Below, one piece after another: positions 34,809-43,590 of a stretch of 52,437 bases of DNA. The translations under genes and the position numbers were made by a program. Each line of letters begins with the position of its first letter. Within the stretch, counting starts at the first letter, position 1. A model generated the notes under the pieces. That model was not told where the DNA came from and ran no database searches. It worked only from the letters and a program-made list of their open reading frames with translations. This DNA is from Streptomyces sp. CC53. GTDB taxonomy: Bacteria > Actinomycetota > Actinomycetes > Streptomycetales > Streptomycetaceae. The DNA lies in the NCBI RefSeq assembly GCF_001865245.1, contig NZ_MKXB01000162.1, positions 1 through 52,437 of the forward strand, in the 5' to 3' direction.

Positions 34809-37800
34809 CAGCGGTGACCCCAGTCGATGTTGTCGAGAAGATGGGAAGCCAGGCCCCAACATGCCTTGGCGAGTTCGTGGTCGAGCCGCTCGGCGACGGT
34901 GGCCGCGGGGCCGGGGTCGGTGAGCCAGCCATGCAGGAGCTGCTGTGCGGCGACGATCACGCTGGTACGTGCGGTGTCGGGGGCGGTCTCGTCGAGGTTC
35001 GCGGTGCGGGGGGCGAAGGCCGCGTCGCAGAGGTAGACCAGCACGGGCTCGTTGCCGCGGATGCCACGGCCGAGGGTCTGGTGGAGGGGAACGAGGAAGT
35101 TGCCGACGAACGCGGCGTGCTCGATGGGGTCGGTGAGCCGGGTGAACAGGACGGGCTCGCCCACCCGTCGCTGCCAGCGGCGACGCTCGCTGCCGCGGAG
35201 CTTGCGCGCGAGGTCGACCGGATCGGCGTGCTCAAGAGTGACGTCGACAGGATTTCGAAGACGGCGCATCGCCTCGCGGCTGAGGAGCGAGAGCGGGAAG
35301 GTCGCGTCGTCGGCGGGCGGGTGGATCCGGGCCAGGTAGAACACGGCGCCGAGGGCCGCGACGCGGCGGGCGTTGAGGATGTTGTGGCCGCGTTGAACAG
35401 CGCCTTCGGCTGCCACGAGGATGTCGGCACCGGAGGCGGCGAAGGTGGCCAGACGCCGCCGGGGGATGCTGTAGCGGGTGGGCGGATCGTCGTCGCGGAT
35501 GACATGGAGGGCGGTGTACGGGGTCTTCTGGTTGATGTAATCGGCGACGGTCTGAGCGTCCCGTGTGCTCTGCACGGTGAACAGGACTTGCTGACGGTCG
35601 TCAGCAAGACGCTGACGGGCCTGCTGGAGGAGCGACTCCCGCGCACCGGGGGCGGGATTGCAGATCCACTCGGCGGACGCACACAGGGCGTGCGCGTGGA
35701 GGGTCGGGTTGCCTCCGGTGCCCGAGGTGAAGACTGGGCGGCCGTCGCGGTAGCGCGGCGGGCGGAAGAACATCTTGCTTTCCAGCAGCGCCGCCCTGGC
35801 CTTCTCAGGTTCGCGCAGAACCAGGTTCGGGGTGACGTCGAGGTGGAAGCGGGGCGAGGCGGGCATCCAGCTGGTGGCGGAGGCCAGGACGACGTTGGGC
35901 CCCTGGATCCCTTCGGCCTCCAGGAGGTCATGCAGGTGATACAGCAGCCACCGGCCCACACCACGCAGCCACAGGATGCTGAAGGACCCGCTGTCGCCGG
36001 CCGGGTTGGGCTGCCACTGCAGAGCCATCAGATTGCCCGCGGCCTGTTCGGGGACGAACGACATCAGGTCGCGGGGTGGCTGGCTGCTCCAGAAGTCGTC
36101 GCCGTCACCGATCTGCGACGGGCTGATGGCCGGCAGACGCTGGGCGACCTCGAAGAACGATGTGGTGATGCGGGCGGCCCACAAGCCGCCCTGCAGTAGC
36201 TGCGCGAGCTCCGCCGCTGTGCCCCGGGCCGCGATGCCGTCGAGTACCGGCAGATGAGCCGCGATCCACGCCTCGGCGGCCTCCTGCGCAGACAGGGGAG
36301 TGTCGTGGGCCGCTGTCATGGCCTCGATCAGCTCGGCCCAGTTCTCTGCGGGTACCTGGAAGGAGGCGGTGATCAGCGGCTCGAAGTGCTCCTCGAAGTA
36401 CCGGTCGGCGGATTCCTCCAAGTCCGCTTTGCGGGCGAAGTCGTTGCGCTCGCCGAGACCGTGGAGGCTTCGGGACAGGCGCCGCAGGAGGCTGTATCCG
36501 GTGAACGGTCCCTCGGCGATGAGCGCGCGCAGATGGTCGGCCCCCGGGTCGATCATCAGCCGGTAGAGCTCCGTCAGCGCCTGGTCGTGGCGGCGGAAGT
36601 GCTTGTCGCCCGCCGTCACCTCGGGGTCCCGGAGGTCGAGGAACCACGAGTGCTCCAAGCGCTGTCCGATCCGATCTCCCACGCGATGGCTCCAGCCCCT
36701 GCCGGGCTGGGAGAGAATCTCGTGCAGCAAGAACCGGTCGTCGAACTGCTGCTGCACGGTGTCGGCCTCGTCCATCAGGAGCACGGCCAAGTGATGCTGG
36801 GCCGCTTCGGCGACGCGAACCTCGATCTGGGACTGCGGCATCATCGTGGAAGCCAGGCCGGCCGCAGTGGTCACCCACACCTGGGCATCGGCCACATTGC
36901 GAGCCGCTGCGTGGACAGGGCATCGCGCAAGGATCGGGCAGTCCCGCCGCCCGCGCTGGCCGTCCACGAAGAGCTTGCCTCTGCACGGCCGCTCCTCCCT
37001 CGGGAGCGGAGCACGGTCGCTCCTGCTGGTTAGGCGCAGCTCCTCCAGATAGCACTGGTCGTCGGCGAACGCCGCTCCGGCATCGGCACCGGTGGGGAAG
37101 GTGGTAGAGCCGTCGTGCAGGAGCGATCGCCAGTAGCGGTCCTTGTGAACTCCCTCCCGGGTCCGTCCGAAGATGGGGACGGCGTTGATGCCGAGTGCCT
37201 GCAGGAAACTGACCTTGGCGTACATGTCGCTACCCGAGGCGAGCACGAAGCCGACCTTGCCGCCGCGCTGGGCAACGATGTAGGCGATCATGTCCAGCAA
37301 CGTGGACTTTCCGCTGTTCATCAGGCCCACCACGTGCCACAGGCCGTCGATGACTATTTCCTGTGGCCGCTCCAGGAGGCGCCCTCCCGCATGGTCGGCC
37401 AGCAGGGCCTCCATCTGCTCCAGCCGCTTGACGAAGTTCCTGTTCTCGATCTCCGGGTGAGCGATCAGGAGCTCGTCCATCTCGGCGGCAGCCCGCTGGA
37501 AATCCTCCATAGTGAGAGGAATCGGCTCCCGTGCTCGGGAGGCCGTCGCCGCCAGCTCGGCTGGAGCCGGCGCGGGCACGAACGTCTCGGGGATACGGAC
37601 CTTTTCCCGGCTGCCGTCAGTCCGCTCGAAAGAGCACGTCGAACCAGGCGGCGCCGGCCGATAGCCGCTTCCCGCCTTGTAAGGGGCGACTTCCTGAAGC
37701 CTCTGCCGGTAGACGTCGTGGCGTGCCGCAGCGTACGGGGAAGGGCGCCGGGTGAACACCGTCGACAGTTCAGCTTTGTGCCCCGCCATGTCGCCGGGCT

Positions 37801-38116
37801 CGAACCCGCGCACCTGGGCGGGGAGCTTTACGTACTGGTCGAGCTTCTCCCGCATCGTCCCGGTCTTGGCGACCGGGCCCATCAGCTCACGCAGGGTCCG
37901 GATCTGCGGGTCGAGTGCCGGGTCCAGCCGCATGTACCCGGCGAGCACAGGCCACAGAGCGCCGATGCCCTGCCCCGGCATGTGATCGGCCAGGAACGAC
38001 AGCCCCAGTTCCAGGGCACACAGCTCCCACGGCTTGAGTGGGCCGAGCATCGGCCGGACGCACTCGTCGTCCAGCTCCTTCACCAGCGAGGTGCTCCAGG
38101 AGCGGGTGTCCCTCAT
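34808..38116 (-). CDS. DinG/XPD-like Fe-S helicase of the PIWI-RE system
   Basis: 1102 residues. ATG 38116 overlaps the preceding stop as ATGA. Superfamily 2 helicase: Walker A GLMNSGKSTLL at ~265, Walker B with DEAD box LLMDEADTVQ at ~447, motif VI QTLGRGIRG at ~1014. Between motifs I and II four cysteines (DDQCYLEE, RPCRGK, RRDCPI, LARCPV; ~360-400) match the 4Fe-4S cluster domain of the XPD/DinG group. A ~230-residue N-terminal extension precedes the motor and fits the Z component of pPIWI_RE islands. Predicted to unwind DNA or RNA:DNA hybrids (R-loops) for the PIWI-RE protein. Confidence 0.87.
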   Translation of the reverse strand: MRDTRSWSTSLVKELDDECVRPMLGPLKPWELCALELGLSFLADHMPGQGIGALWPVLAGYMRLDPALDPQIRTLRELMGPVAKTGTMREKLDQYVKLPAQVRGFEPGDMAGHKAELSTVFTRRPSPYAAARHDVYRQRLQEVAPYKAGSGYRPAPPGSTCSFERTDGSREKVRIPETFVPAPAPAELAATASRAREPIPLTMEDFQRAAAEMDELLIAHPEIENRNFVKRLEQMEALLADHAGGRLLERPQEIVIDGLWHVVGLMNSGKSTLLDMIAYIVAQRGGKVGFVLASGSDMYAKVSFLQALGINAVPIFGRTREGVHKDRYWRSLLHDGSTTFPTGADAGAAFADDQCYLEELRLTSRSDRAPLPREERPCRGKLFVDGQRGRRDCPILARCPVHAAARNVADAQVWVTTAAGLASTMMPQSQIEVRVAEAAQHHLAVLLMDEADTVQQQFDDRFLLHEILSQPGRGWSHRVGDRIGQRLEHSWFLDLRDPEVTAGDKHFRRHDQALTELYRLMIDPGADHLRALIAEGPFTGYSLLRRLSRSLHGLGERNDFARKADLEESADRYFEEHFEPLITASFQVPAENWAELIEAMTAAHDTPLSAQEAAEAWIAAHLPVLDGIAARGTAAELAQLLQGGLWAARITTSFFEVAQRLPAISPSQIGDGDDFWSSQPPRDLMSFVPEQAAGNLMALQWQPNPAGDSGSFSILWLRGVGRWLLYHLHDLLEAEGIQGPNVVLASATSWMPASPRFHLDVTPNLVLREPEKARAALLESKMFFRPPRYRDGRPVFTSGTGGNPTLHAHALCASAEWICNPAPGARESLLQQARQRLADDRQQVLFTVQSTRDAQTVADYINQKTPYTALHVIRDDDPPTRYSIPRRRLATFAASGADILVAAEGAVQRGHNILNARRVAALGAVFYLARIHPPADDATFPLSLLSREAMRRLRNPVDVTLEHADPVDLARKLRGSERRRWQRRVGEPVLFTRLTDPIEHAAFVGNFLVPLHQTLGRGIRGNEPVLVYLCDAAFAPRTANLDETAPDTARTSVIVAAQQLLHGWLTDPGPAATVAERLDHELAKACWGLASHLLDNIDWGHR

Positions 38117-39411
38117 CGTGCGCCTCCAGCTTTGGCCGCGCGGATGCGGACTTGCCGCAAGAACGCCTTCTCATCGAGGACCTCCACTCCGGCGGCCCGG
38201 CCCTGGAGCTCGCGCTCCAGATCCGTGAGGTAGCCAGGTGTCCGGAGGCGGTGCATGGGGACGACGATGATGTGCCGACGTGCCGGTACACGGGAATCGC
38301 TGCGGAACCCCCGGGCGAGGAGAGTGGGGCTCGCGCAGTCCTTCGCGTCGATCACCCAACATTCCCTTTCCCCGCCGACGCTCACGGGTTCGAAGAACAA
38401 CGCCGCGTCCCAGGCGTCCAGACAGGGCCACGGCGCGGTCCGGACTTGGTCCGCCGGCAGTTCGGCGAGCCAGTCCAGCAGCCGCCCTTCGACGAGCCCA
38501 GGGTCGTGGAAGAACTGACGGGTCGCCCTGTGCTGGGTCCAGTACCCGCCCAGACAAGCCACCTCGAACCGCTCGGGCCGTCCGCCGCACCCTGGAGTGC
38601 CGCAGCCGCTCGCCCCGTCGTCGACTGGGTTGAGACACTCCCGGCAGCGGCTCAGCCGGACCTTCCCCGGACTCTCGACCGGATGGAGGACGTACGCGGT
38701 GCGCACGAACTTCGCGAGGTACGAGTCGCTGTCGGCGTCCGCCTTCGGCAGCTCTCGATTCAACGCGTGGACGTCGCGGTCGCCCAGCACGGGGCAATCG
38801 ATTAGCAGTCGCCGCAGGCGGCAGTAGATTCGCTGCACAGCCTCCTCGTCGTCACCGTTCATCCGAGCGCACGACATAAGCGCTGCGAAGGTCTGGTTTT
38901 GAACCAACTCCGCCTCGACGTCGGGGTGGGACATCAGATCGGCTGCCTGCTCGGCGAACTCCGACAGCTCATCGCCGTTCAGCAGGACGGCTTCGAGATC
39001 ACCGTCGGCGAGGGAGAGCTGAACGGGCCAGGACCCCAGCGGGCGACGGCACCACTCGAACAGCTCAAGGTCGTTGCCAGGCCAGTCCGACCCCAGCGCC
39101 TGCGCCTTCCACCACAACCGACCCCGGGCGTCACGCCAGGCGCGAGGCAACGGACTCTGCGCTTCAGCAGACTCGAAGTGCCCGGCATCCGCCTGCTGCC
39201 GACCGAACCGGATTCTCGCCAAGGCGGCACACAACAATTCCACTGTCATGTAGTCGTCCGCTGAGCTCCGCAGGCCCGTTCCGCTGGCGAGTGCGACGTC
39301 TGGTGACTCCGCTGTCCCCTCCGCTGGTGGACAGCCGCCTGGCGACTCCGGTTCGGCGGACTGAGTGGGCGCATGGCCAACGAGCTTGGCAGCTTCCTGA
39401 GTGGTACTCAT
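38113..39411 (-). CDS. Restriction-endonuclease-like protein of the PIWI-RE system
   Basis: 432 residues from ATG 39411, the first gene of the three-gene operon. The first ~50 residues are polar and disordered; ~55-240 are helical (LCAALARIRFGRQQADAG, EAVQRIYCRLRRLLID); four cysteines in SRCRECLNP and GCGTPGCGG (~253-273) form a likely zinc ribbon; the nuclease core is DAWDAALFFEP (~332) and CWVIDAKDCASP (~352), a PD-(D/E)XK variant with DxK. It ends with strands RRHIIVVPMHRL. This is the third conserved member of PIWI-RE islands and probably the DNA-cutting effector. No Shine-Dalgarno sequence; probably leaderless. Confidence 0.82.
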   Translation of the reverse strand: MSTTQEAAKLVGHAPTQSAEPESPGGCPPAEGTAESPDVALASGTGLRSSADDYMTVELLCAALARIRFGRQQADAGHFESAEAQSPLPRAWRDARGRLWWKAQALGSDWPGNDLELFEWCRRPLGSWPVQLSLADGDLEAVLLNGDELSEFAEQAADLMSHPDVEAELVQNQTFAALMSCARMNGDDEEAVQRIYCRLRRLLIDCPVLGDRDVHALNRELPKADADSDSYLAKFVRTAYVLHPVESPGKVRLSRCRECLNPVDDGASGCGTPGCGGRPERFEVACLGGYWTQHRATRQFFHDPGLVEGRLLDWLAELPADQVRTAPWPCLDAWDAALFFEPVSVGGERECWVIDAKDCASPTLLARGFRSDSRVPARRHIIVVPMHRLRTPGYLTDLERELQGRAAGVEVLDEKAFLRQVRIRAAKAGGAR

Positions 39412-39460
39412 AGCTGATCGATATACACCACGTCACTGACAACGCACTATCAGTTACATA
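39412..39460 (-). promoter_or_regulatory. AT-rich promoter/operator region of the PIWI-RE operon
   Basis: This stretch is strikingly AT-rich for the window. On the minus strand TATATC (39425-39420) ends 8 nt before ATG 39411, fitting a leaderless -10. An imperfect inverted repeat, ACTGACA (39435-39441) and TATCAGT (39448-39454), sits just upstream and could be an operator. No -35 of standard spacing is visible. Confidence 0.5.
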
Positions 39461-39506
39461 TGGATGTTCTTCGAGGGAACAGATGCTCGATGTGTGCCAC
39501 TGCGTT

Positions 39507-39784
39507 TCAAGGGCGGGTGGCAGCTCCACGGCCGTCGACCTCGGTGACGACCCAGAAGATGCCGCAGGGGTACCCGGGCTGACGGCCCGTACCGGGAGCG
39601 CGGCAGCGCGATCGGGGACGTCCTGCTCGTCGAGTAGCAGCGTCGTGAGCTTGACCGACTTGCCGAGGTCTGGGGCGAGGATCGCCGAGGGGTGCGGTTG
39701 CCGGCGGTTTGCCTTGTCCAGGGCATCGGCGCGGACCTGTTCGTCGTCAGCGAGTGTGTCGATGAAGGCGGCCAGGAGATTCAT
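39507..39784 (-). pseudogene. Small hypothetical gene with apparent frameshift
   Basis: ATG 39784 opens LLAAFIDTLADDEQVRADAL and continues with well-behaved codons to about 39588 (LTTLLLDEQDVPDRAAALP). There one base seems to be missing in CCC/GGG; the good frame then continues as PGYPCGIFWVVTEVDGRG and stops at 39507. Without the shift the frame would run deep into the restriction-like gene, which is not credible. About 92 residues in total, unknown function. Either a sequencing indel or decay of a small gene next to the PIWI-RE operon. Confidence 0.5.
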
Positions 39785-39854
39785 CAGGACTCTGGATCGA
39801 GGTCGGTTGCCCGTACGATCACCTGCCCCCGCGCAGAAGCGAAGGATCCCCTTC

Positions 39855-41149
39855 TCAGCGGACGCGACCGCGGTGCTGGGAAGCCGCAGCGGGAAGCTGG
39901 GACACCAGGGGTGTCCGGCGTGCTGGGACGGGCGGCGGCTCGGCGAGCTCGGCGGCGGTGCCAGCGAGCTGGGCGAGGACGTCGTGACCGACGCCCGCGG
40001 ACAGACGGATGATCCATGCCGCCCGGTCGAGGTCTTCCCCGCCGTACAACGTCCACCGGTCGTCGGAGGAGTGGGGGACGTGGTCGAGGGCGATGGTGCG
40101 GTTCGGTGCGCGCCAGGTCGTCCAGGCTGGGTGGCTCGACGGATGCCATCCGGCGTCCCGCAGCGGTTCGTGCGGTTCCGCGGCGCCCATGGGGAGCGGG
40201 GCGTCAACGTGCTGCAGCAGCGTCCGGACGAGAGGGACAGGGGTGGCGGCGGTGAGGGTGGCGTGCCAGAGACGCTCGCCAACGGGCCCGTTGTACTGGG
40301 CGACCGTCCAGGCGGTGTCGGTGCGGTGGCGCGCTTCGTGGTCGAACTCGGCCTGCACGGTGAGGCTTTCGTGCGAGGCGATTGTCGTCTCGTCGCTCCA
40401 GGTCCGGTACTTCTCCCACTGGGTGTTGCCTTCGAGGAAGGAGACGAGGAACTTCTCGTGCTCGCCGAGAGCGGCGACAGGCGGCACTGCCGGCGCTGTG
40501 GCGCTGCTCTTGGCGGAGTCGTTCGCCGGCGGCTGCCCGAGGAGTGCCTGGCGAACCGATCTTTCCAGGTCGGTGAGGGGGGCGGGGCCGGGGCGGACGG
40601 CGACGGAGTAGAGCCGCTGGAACTCGGCGATGGCTTCCGCCTCGTCGTCGAAGCGAGTGACGACCTGGCGAAGGTGGTTCTCGCCGTGGAGGTGGACATG
40701 GCGGCGCACGCCCGTGGTGTAGCTGCCGACGGCGATGGTGTTGTGCCCGTCGTCGGCGTGCAGGTGAATGTGCAGGCGGCCGTCGGCGATGTCGTCGTGG
40801 ATGCGCTGGGCTGCGGCGCTCACCTCGCGGACCTCCTGCCGGGAGCACCAGGGGAAGGGGTAGTTCCCCCAGCTCCACTCGGTGTCGATCTCCTCCTGGA
40901 GGGCGAGGTCGATGTCGACGGTGAAGCCGTAGCGCTGGAGGAGTTCGGCCGCTATGGCCGTGTAGTAGGGCTCTTCCCGGTCGATGCGCGCGAGGACCAT
41001 GGTGGTCGGGCTGATACTGCGCCAGCCGAGGTCGTGGAGGTGGGAGCGGGCGGCATCGGCGGTCGGGCCGCTGGTGGTGGCGATGACACCGGGGTGATGG
41101 TCGGGGGGAGGGCGAAGTGGATGTGGGCGTCGGCAGGGGCGTACGGCAT
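39855..41149 (-). CDS. DUF317-like protein (apparent frameshift near the N-terminus)
   Basis: ATG 41149 has the ribosome site AAAGGA and begins MPYAPADAHIHFALPP; at the six-base run 41103-41108 the frame breaks, and the continuation DHHPGVIATTSGPTADAARS lies in the frame that stays open to 39855. One extra base in the run would join them into ~431 residues. The middle contains His-rich strands (RLHIHLHADDGHNTIAVG); the C-terminal part with WTTWRAPNRTIALDHVP, RWTLYGGEDLDRAAW and SAGVGHDVLAQLAG resembles DUF317, a domain common on streptomycete plasmids and integrative elements. Function unknown. Confidence 0.62.
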
Positions 41150-41164
41150 TCGGGATCCTTTCGG

Positions 41165-42313
41165 CTACGGGGCTCGGCCGGCGGTGGGCCGGGCGGGGAC
41201 GACTCGCGCGGAGGCGACCGGCGTCGTGGGGAGGCTGCGGGGGCCGGCGCGCGAGGCGGCCGTGGTCTCGGCCTTGGCGGTGGGGGGCGCGGGCGGGCGG
41301 GTGGCTCGCTGCCAGCGGCTGCGGACGGAATGCAGGTCGGCGAGTGCGCGTCGGCTGCCGGTGACCAGCTGGTGGACGCTGTTGGCGGGGTCGTCGGTGT
41401 AGGCGGTGACCCGGACGGCTACGTGGCGGGCTCGGCCGAGCAGGGTGCGCTCGACGAGCCGCTCGCCCCAGTACTCCGGAGAGCCGGCGGGCGTCGACAG
41501 CAGGGCCAGGGTGTCGGCCGGGGTGACGCCGGCGGCGAGGACGCCGCGGTGCTGGGCCTCCCACAGGATAGTGACCGGATCCACGGGATCCCCGCGGTGG
41601 ACCAGCGCGGTCACGCACTGCCACAGGCCGGCGTGCGCGGGGTGGAGGAAGTCGTCGGCGGTGAGCCAGCGCATCTCCTTCACGTACGCGGGCCAGGACA
41701 CGGCGTTCGCGAGCAGCAACTGCTCGGCCTCCAGAGCCTCTTCCCTGTCCGCAGGCGGCGCGGGAGGTGGCGGGGGCGTGCGGGGCAGTGAGGCGGAGTG
41801 GGAGGGGAAGCGGCAGGCGAGCTCGTCCAGGTGTTGGGCGAGTGCGTCGGCTGCGGCGAGGGCGTGTCCGGGGCGGTCCGGCACGGTGGTGTCGGCGGCG
41901 GCCTGGGCCAGGCGCTCGGCGTGGAGGCGGACGGTGCGCCGGGCGTGCTCGGACCGGATGATCGCCGCGTACGCGGACGCGTGGTCCGGCCGGGGGCAGG
42001 CGGAGACCAGGGTGTGCATGAACGAGGCCGTCAGGCCCGGGGTGCTCGACTGGGCTGTGGCCAGAACGGCGTTCAGCCAGTCCAAGCCGCTGTGCGTGGT
42101 CAGTCCTTCCAGGGCGGGAACGGTGCACATCGCGGCGAAGACGGCGGCGTGGAAGGGGTTGTCGAAGGCCGCGGGGTCGAGTCCCGCCAGGTCCGCGAGG
42201 AGGGTGGGGTTGAGGAGGATGGCTCCGAGGAGAGCCTGCTCGGCGTAGTGGATCGGTGGGCGCTGCGCCGGTTCGTACGGGGTCTCGTCGTCGTGGTCGG
42301 GGGTGCGGGGCAT
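41165..42313 (-). CDS. Protein with two DnaB N-terminal-like domains, no helicase motor
   Basis: 382 residues from ATG 42313, overlapping the methyltransferase stop (TAATG). Residues ~20-120 (YAEQALLGAILLNPTLLADL, FDNPFHAAVFAAM) and ~215-310 (EAEQLLLANAVSWPAYVKEM, FLHPAHAGLWQCVTALV) each resemble the helical N-terminal domain of the replicative helicase DnaB. No Walker motifs or RecA domain follow; the tail is Ala/Pro/Arg-rich. In DnaB this domain contacts primase and loader, so a replisome-interacting or replication-modulating role for the element is plausible. Confidence 0.72.
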   Translation of the reverse strand: MPRTPDHDDETPYEPAQRPPIHYAEQALLGAILLNPTLLADLAGLDPAAFDNPFHAAVFAAMCTVPALEGLTTHSGLDWLNAVLATAQSSTPGLTASFMHTLVSACPRPDHASAYAAIIRSEHARRTVRLHAERLAQAAADTTVPDRPGHALAAADALAQHLDELACRFPSHSASLPRTPPPPPAPPADREEALEAEQLLLANAVSWPAYVKEMRWLTADDFLHPAHAGLWQCVTALVHRGDPVDPVTILWEAQHRGVLAAGVTPADTLALLSTPAGSPEYWGERLVERTLLGRARHVAVRVTAYTDDPANSVHQLVTGSRRALADLHSVRSRWQRATRPPAPPTAKAETTAASRAGPRSLPTTPVASARVVPARPTAGRAP

Positions 42314-43590
42314 TAGGCGGCCAGGGTGAAGTCGTCGGGAGTGAAGGTGCGTTCGAGGTGCGGGGCGAGGAGGTGGGCGGCGAGCCTCGGGGGGACGGCG
42401 TTGCCGATCTGGCTGAAGACCTGGCCCTTGTTGCCCTGCCAGGGGTAGTCGGCGGGGAAGCTCTGCAGGATGCTGGCCTCGGCGGCCGTGATCCGGATCG
42501 GCGCCGGCGGCTCGACCTCGCCCCCAGGCTGGGCGTTCGGCGGCGGCTCGGCGACCCAGGTGCATTCGTTCGCGCGGTGCCCGAAGAACAGCGTCCCGGC
42601 CGGCTCGTCGATGCCCCGGACCGTGGCGTTGGCCTGGTTGTTGCTGCGCAGCGACCACGACCAGCGGTGCGCCTCGGAGGTGAACGTTGGCGCCGGTTCG
42701 TCGGCGGTCCGGTTGTCGCGTACGCCGTGCCGGGCGGCCCACCCGGACCCTTCCCGGCGGGAGGCCAGCACCAGGTCACCTGTGAGCGGTGCCCAGGTGC
42801 CCCGGTCGCGGGCGTCGGAGAGCGTCTTGCGGGCTCCGGAGGGGAATGGTTCGGGGCCGCCGCCCGGTCCGCCGCCGGCGCAGATGGTCGGGACGGGACG
42901 GTCGGTTGCCCCCCAGCCGAGTGCCTCGGCCATGGACACCCATCGCGCGCGGCCCGGCCCGAACAGCGACTCGGGCTCGGCGAGCCGGGCGTGCGTGGGC
43001 GTGGGCGGCTCGGCGGTACGGACGCGGGAGGCGAGCAGGATCGCCCGCTTCCGCGTCTGCGGGACGCCGTAGTCGGCCGCGTTCAGGATCCCCGTCCACA
43101 CGGAGAAGCCCCAGCCGCGCAGGATCGCCGCGTACTGGCGCCACAGCGGCAGAACGTCGGGGACCTCCTCCATGGCCACCCACTCCGGCTCGCCGACCGC
43201 GTTCAGGGCGTGCAGGTAGCGCATAGGCTCCGCCGCGAGCAGTGACCGCTCGTCCCGGCAGGCGGCCAGCAGCCTCTCGCGGGTGTCGAGGCCGGCAGCG
43301 AGATCGGCGACCGCCTGGTGCACCAGCGGCTGGTCCACCAGGCCGAGCCGTTTGCCCGCCATGGACCACGCCTGACAAGGCGGCGACGCGATGAACCCGC
43401 GCGTCCGGCCGGCGAAGACCCGGCACGGGTACATCGCAACGTCGGTACGGATCGTCAGCAGCCCCGTCGCCGCCCGAGTACGGCACGCCCACTCGTCCCA
43501 CTCCAGCCCGACATCCCGGATCCCGAGCAGTCGCAGCGGGTGGCTCCAGCCGCCCGGGCCCGCGAACAGGTCCAGGACCAGATCCTTCAC
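42313..43590 (-). CDS. C5-cytosine DNA methyltransferase
   Basis: 425 residues from GTG 43590, overlapping the PP-loop gene stop (GTGA). Class I SAM fold with motif I DLFAGPGGWS (~7-16), catalytic motif IV SPPCQAWSMAG (~68-78, Cys nucleophile), motif VI AMEEVPDV (~142), motif VIII YGVPQTRKRAIL and motif X QIGNAVPPRLAAHLL (~396). Target recognition region ~230-370. It methylates cytosine at C5; the site is unknown. No cognate restriction enzyme is adjacent, so it may be an orphan protecting the element, or act with the coupled genes. Confidence 0.88.
   Translation of the reverse strand: MKDLVLDLFAGPGGWSHPLRLLGIRDVGLEWDEWACRTRAATGLLTIRTDVAMYPCRVFAGRTRGFIASPPCQAWSMAGKRLGLVDQPLVHQAVADLAAGLDTRERLLAACRDERSLLAAEPMRYLHALNAVGEPEWVAMEEVPDVLPLWRQYAAILRGWGFSVWTGILNAADYGVPQTRKRAILLASRVRTAEPPTPTHARLAEPESLFGPGRARWVSMAEALGWGATDRPVPTICAGGGPGGGPEPFPSGARKTLSDARDRGTWAPLTGDLVLASRREGSGWAARHGVRDNRTADEPAPTFTSEAHRWSWSLRSNNQANATVRGIDEPAGTLFFGHRANECTWVAEPPPNAQPGGEVEPPAPIRITAAEASILQSFPADYPWQGNKGQVFSQIGNAVPPRLAAHLLAPHLERTFTPDDFTLAA

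Noticed and set aside
41103..41108. Programmed ribosomal frameshift at the six-base run
   Set aside because: No slippery heptamer with downstream structure was evident and similar single-base shifts occur in unrelated neighbouring genes, so a sequencing or mutational indel is more likely.
39483..41402. 639-codon plus-strand frame in the element
   Set aside because: Antisense to the DUF317-like gene and out of line with the uniformly minus-strand array; composition is that of a shadow frame.
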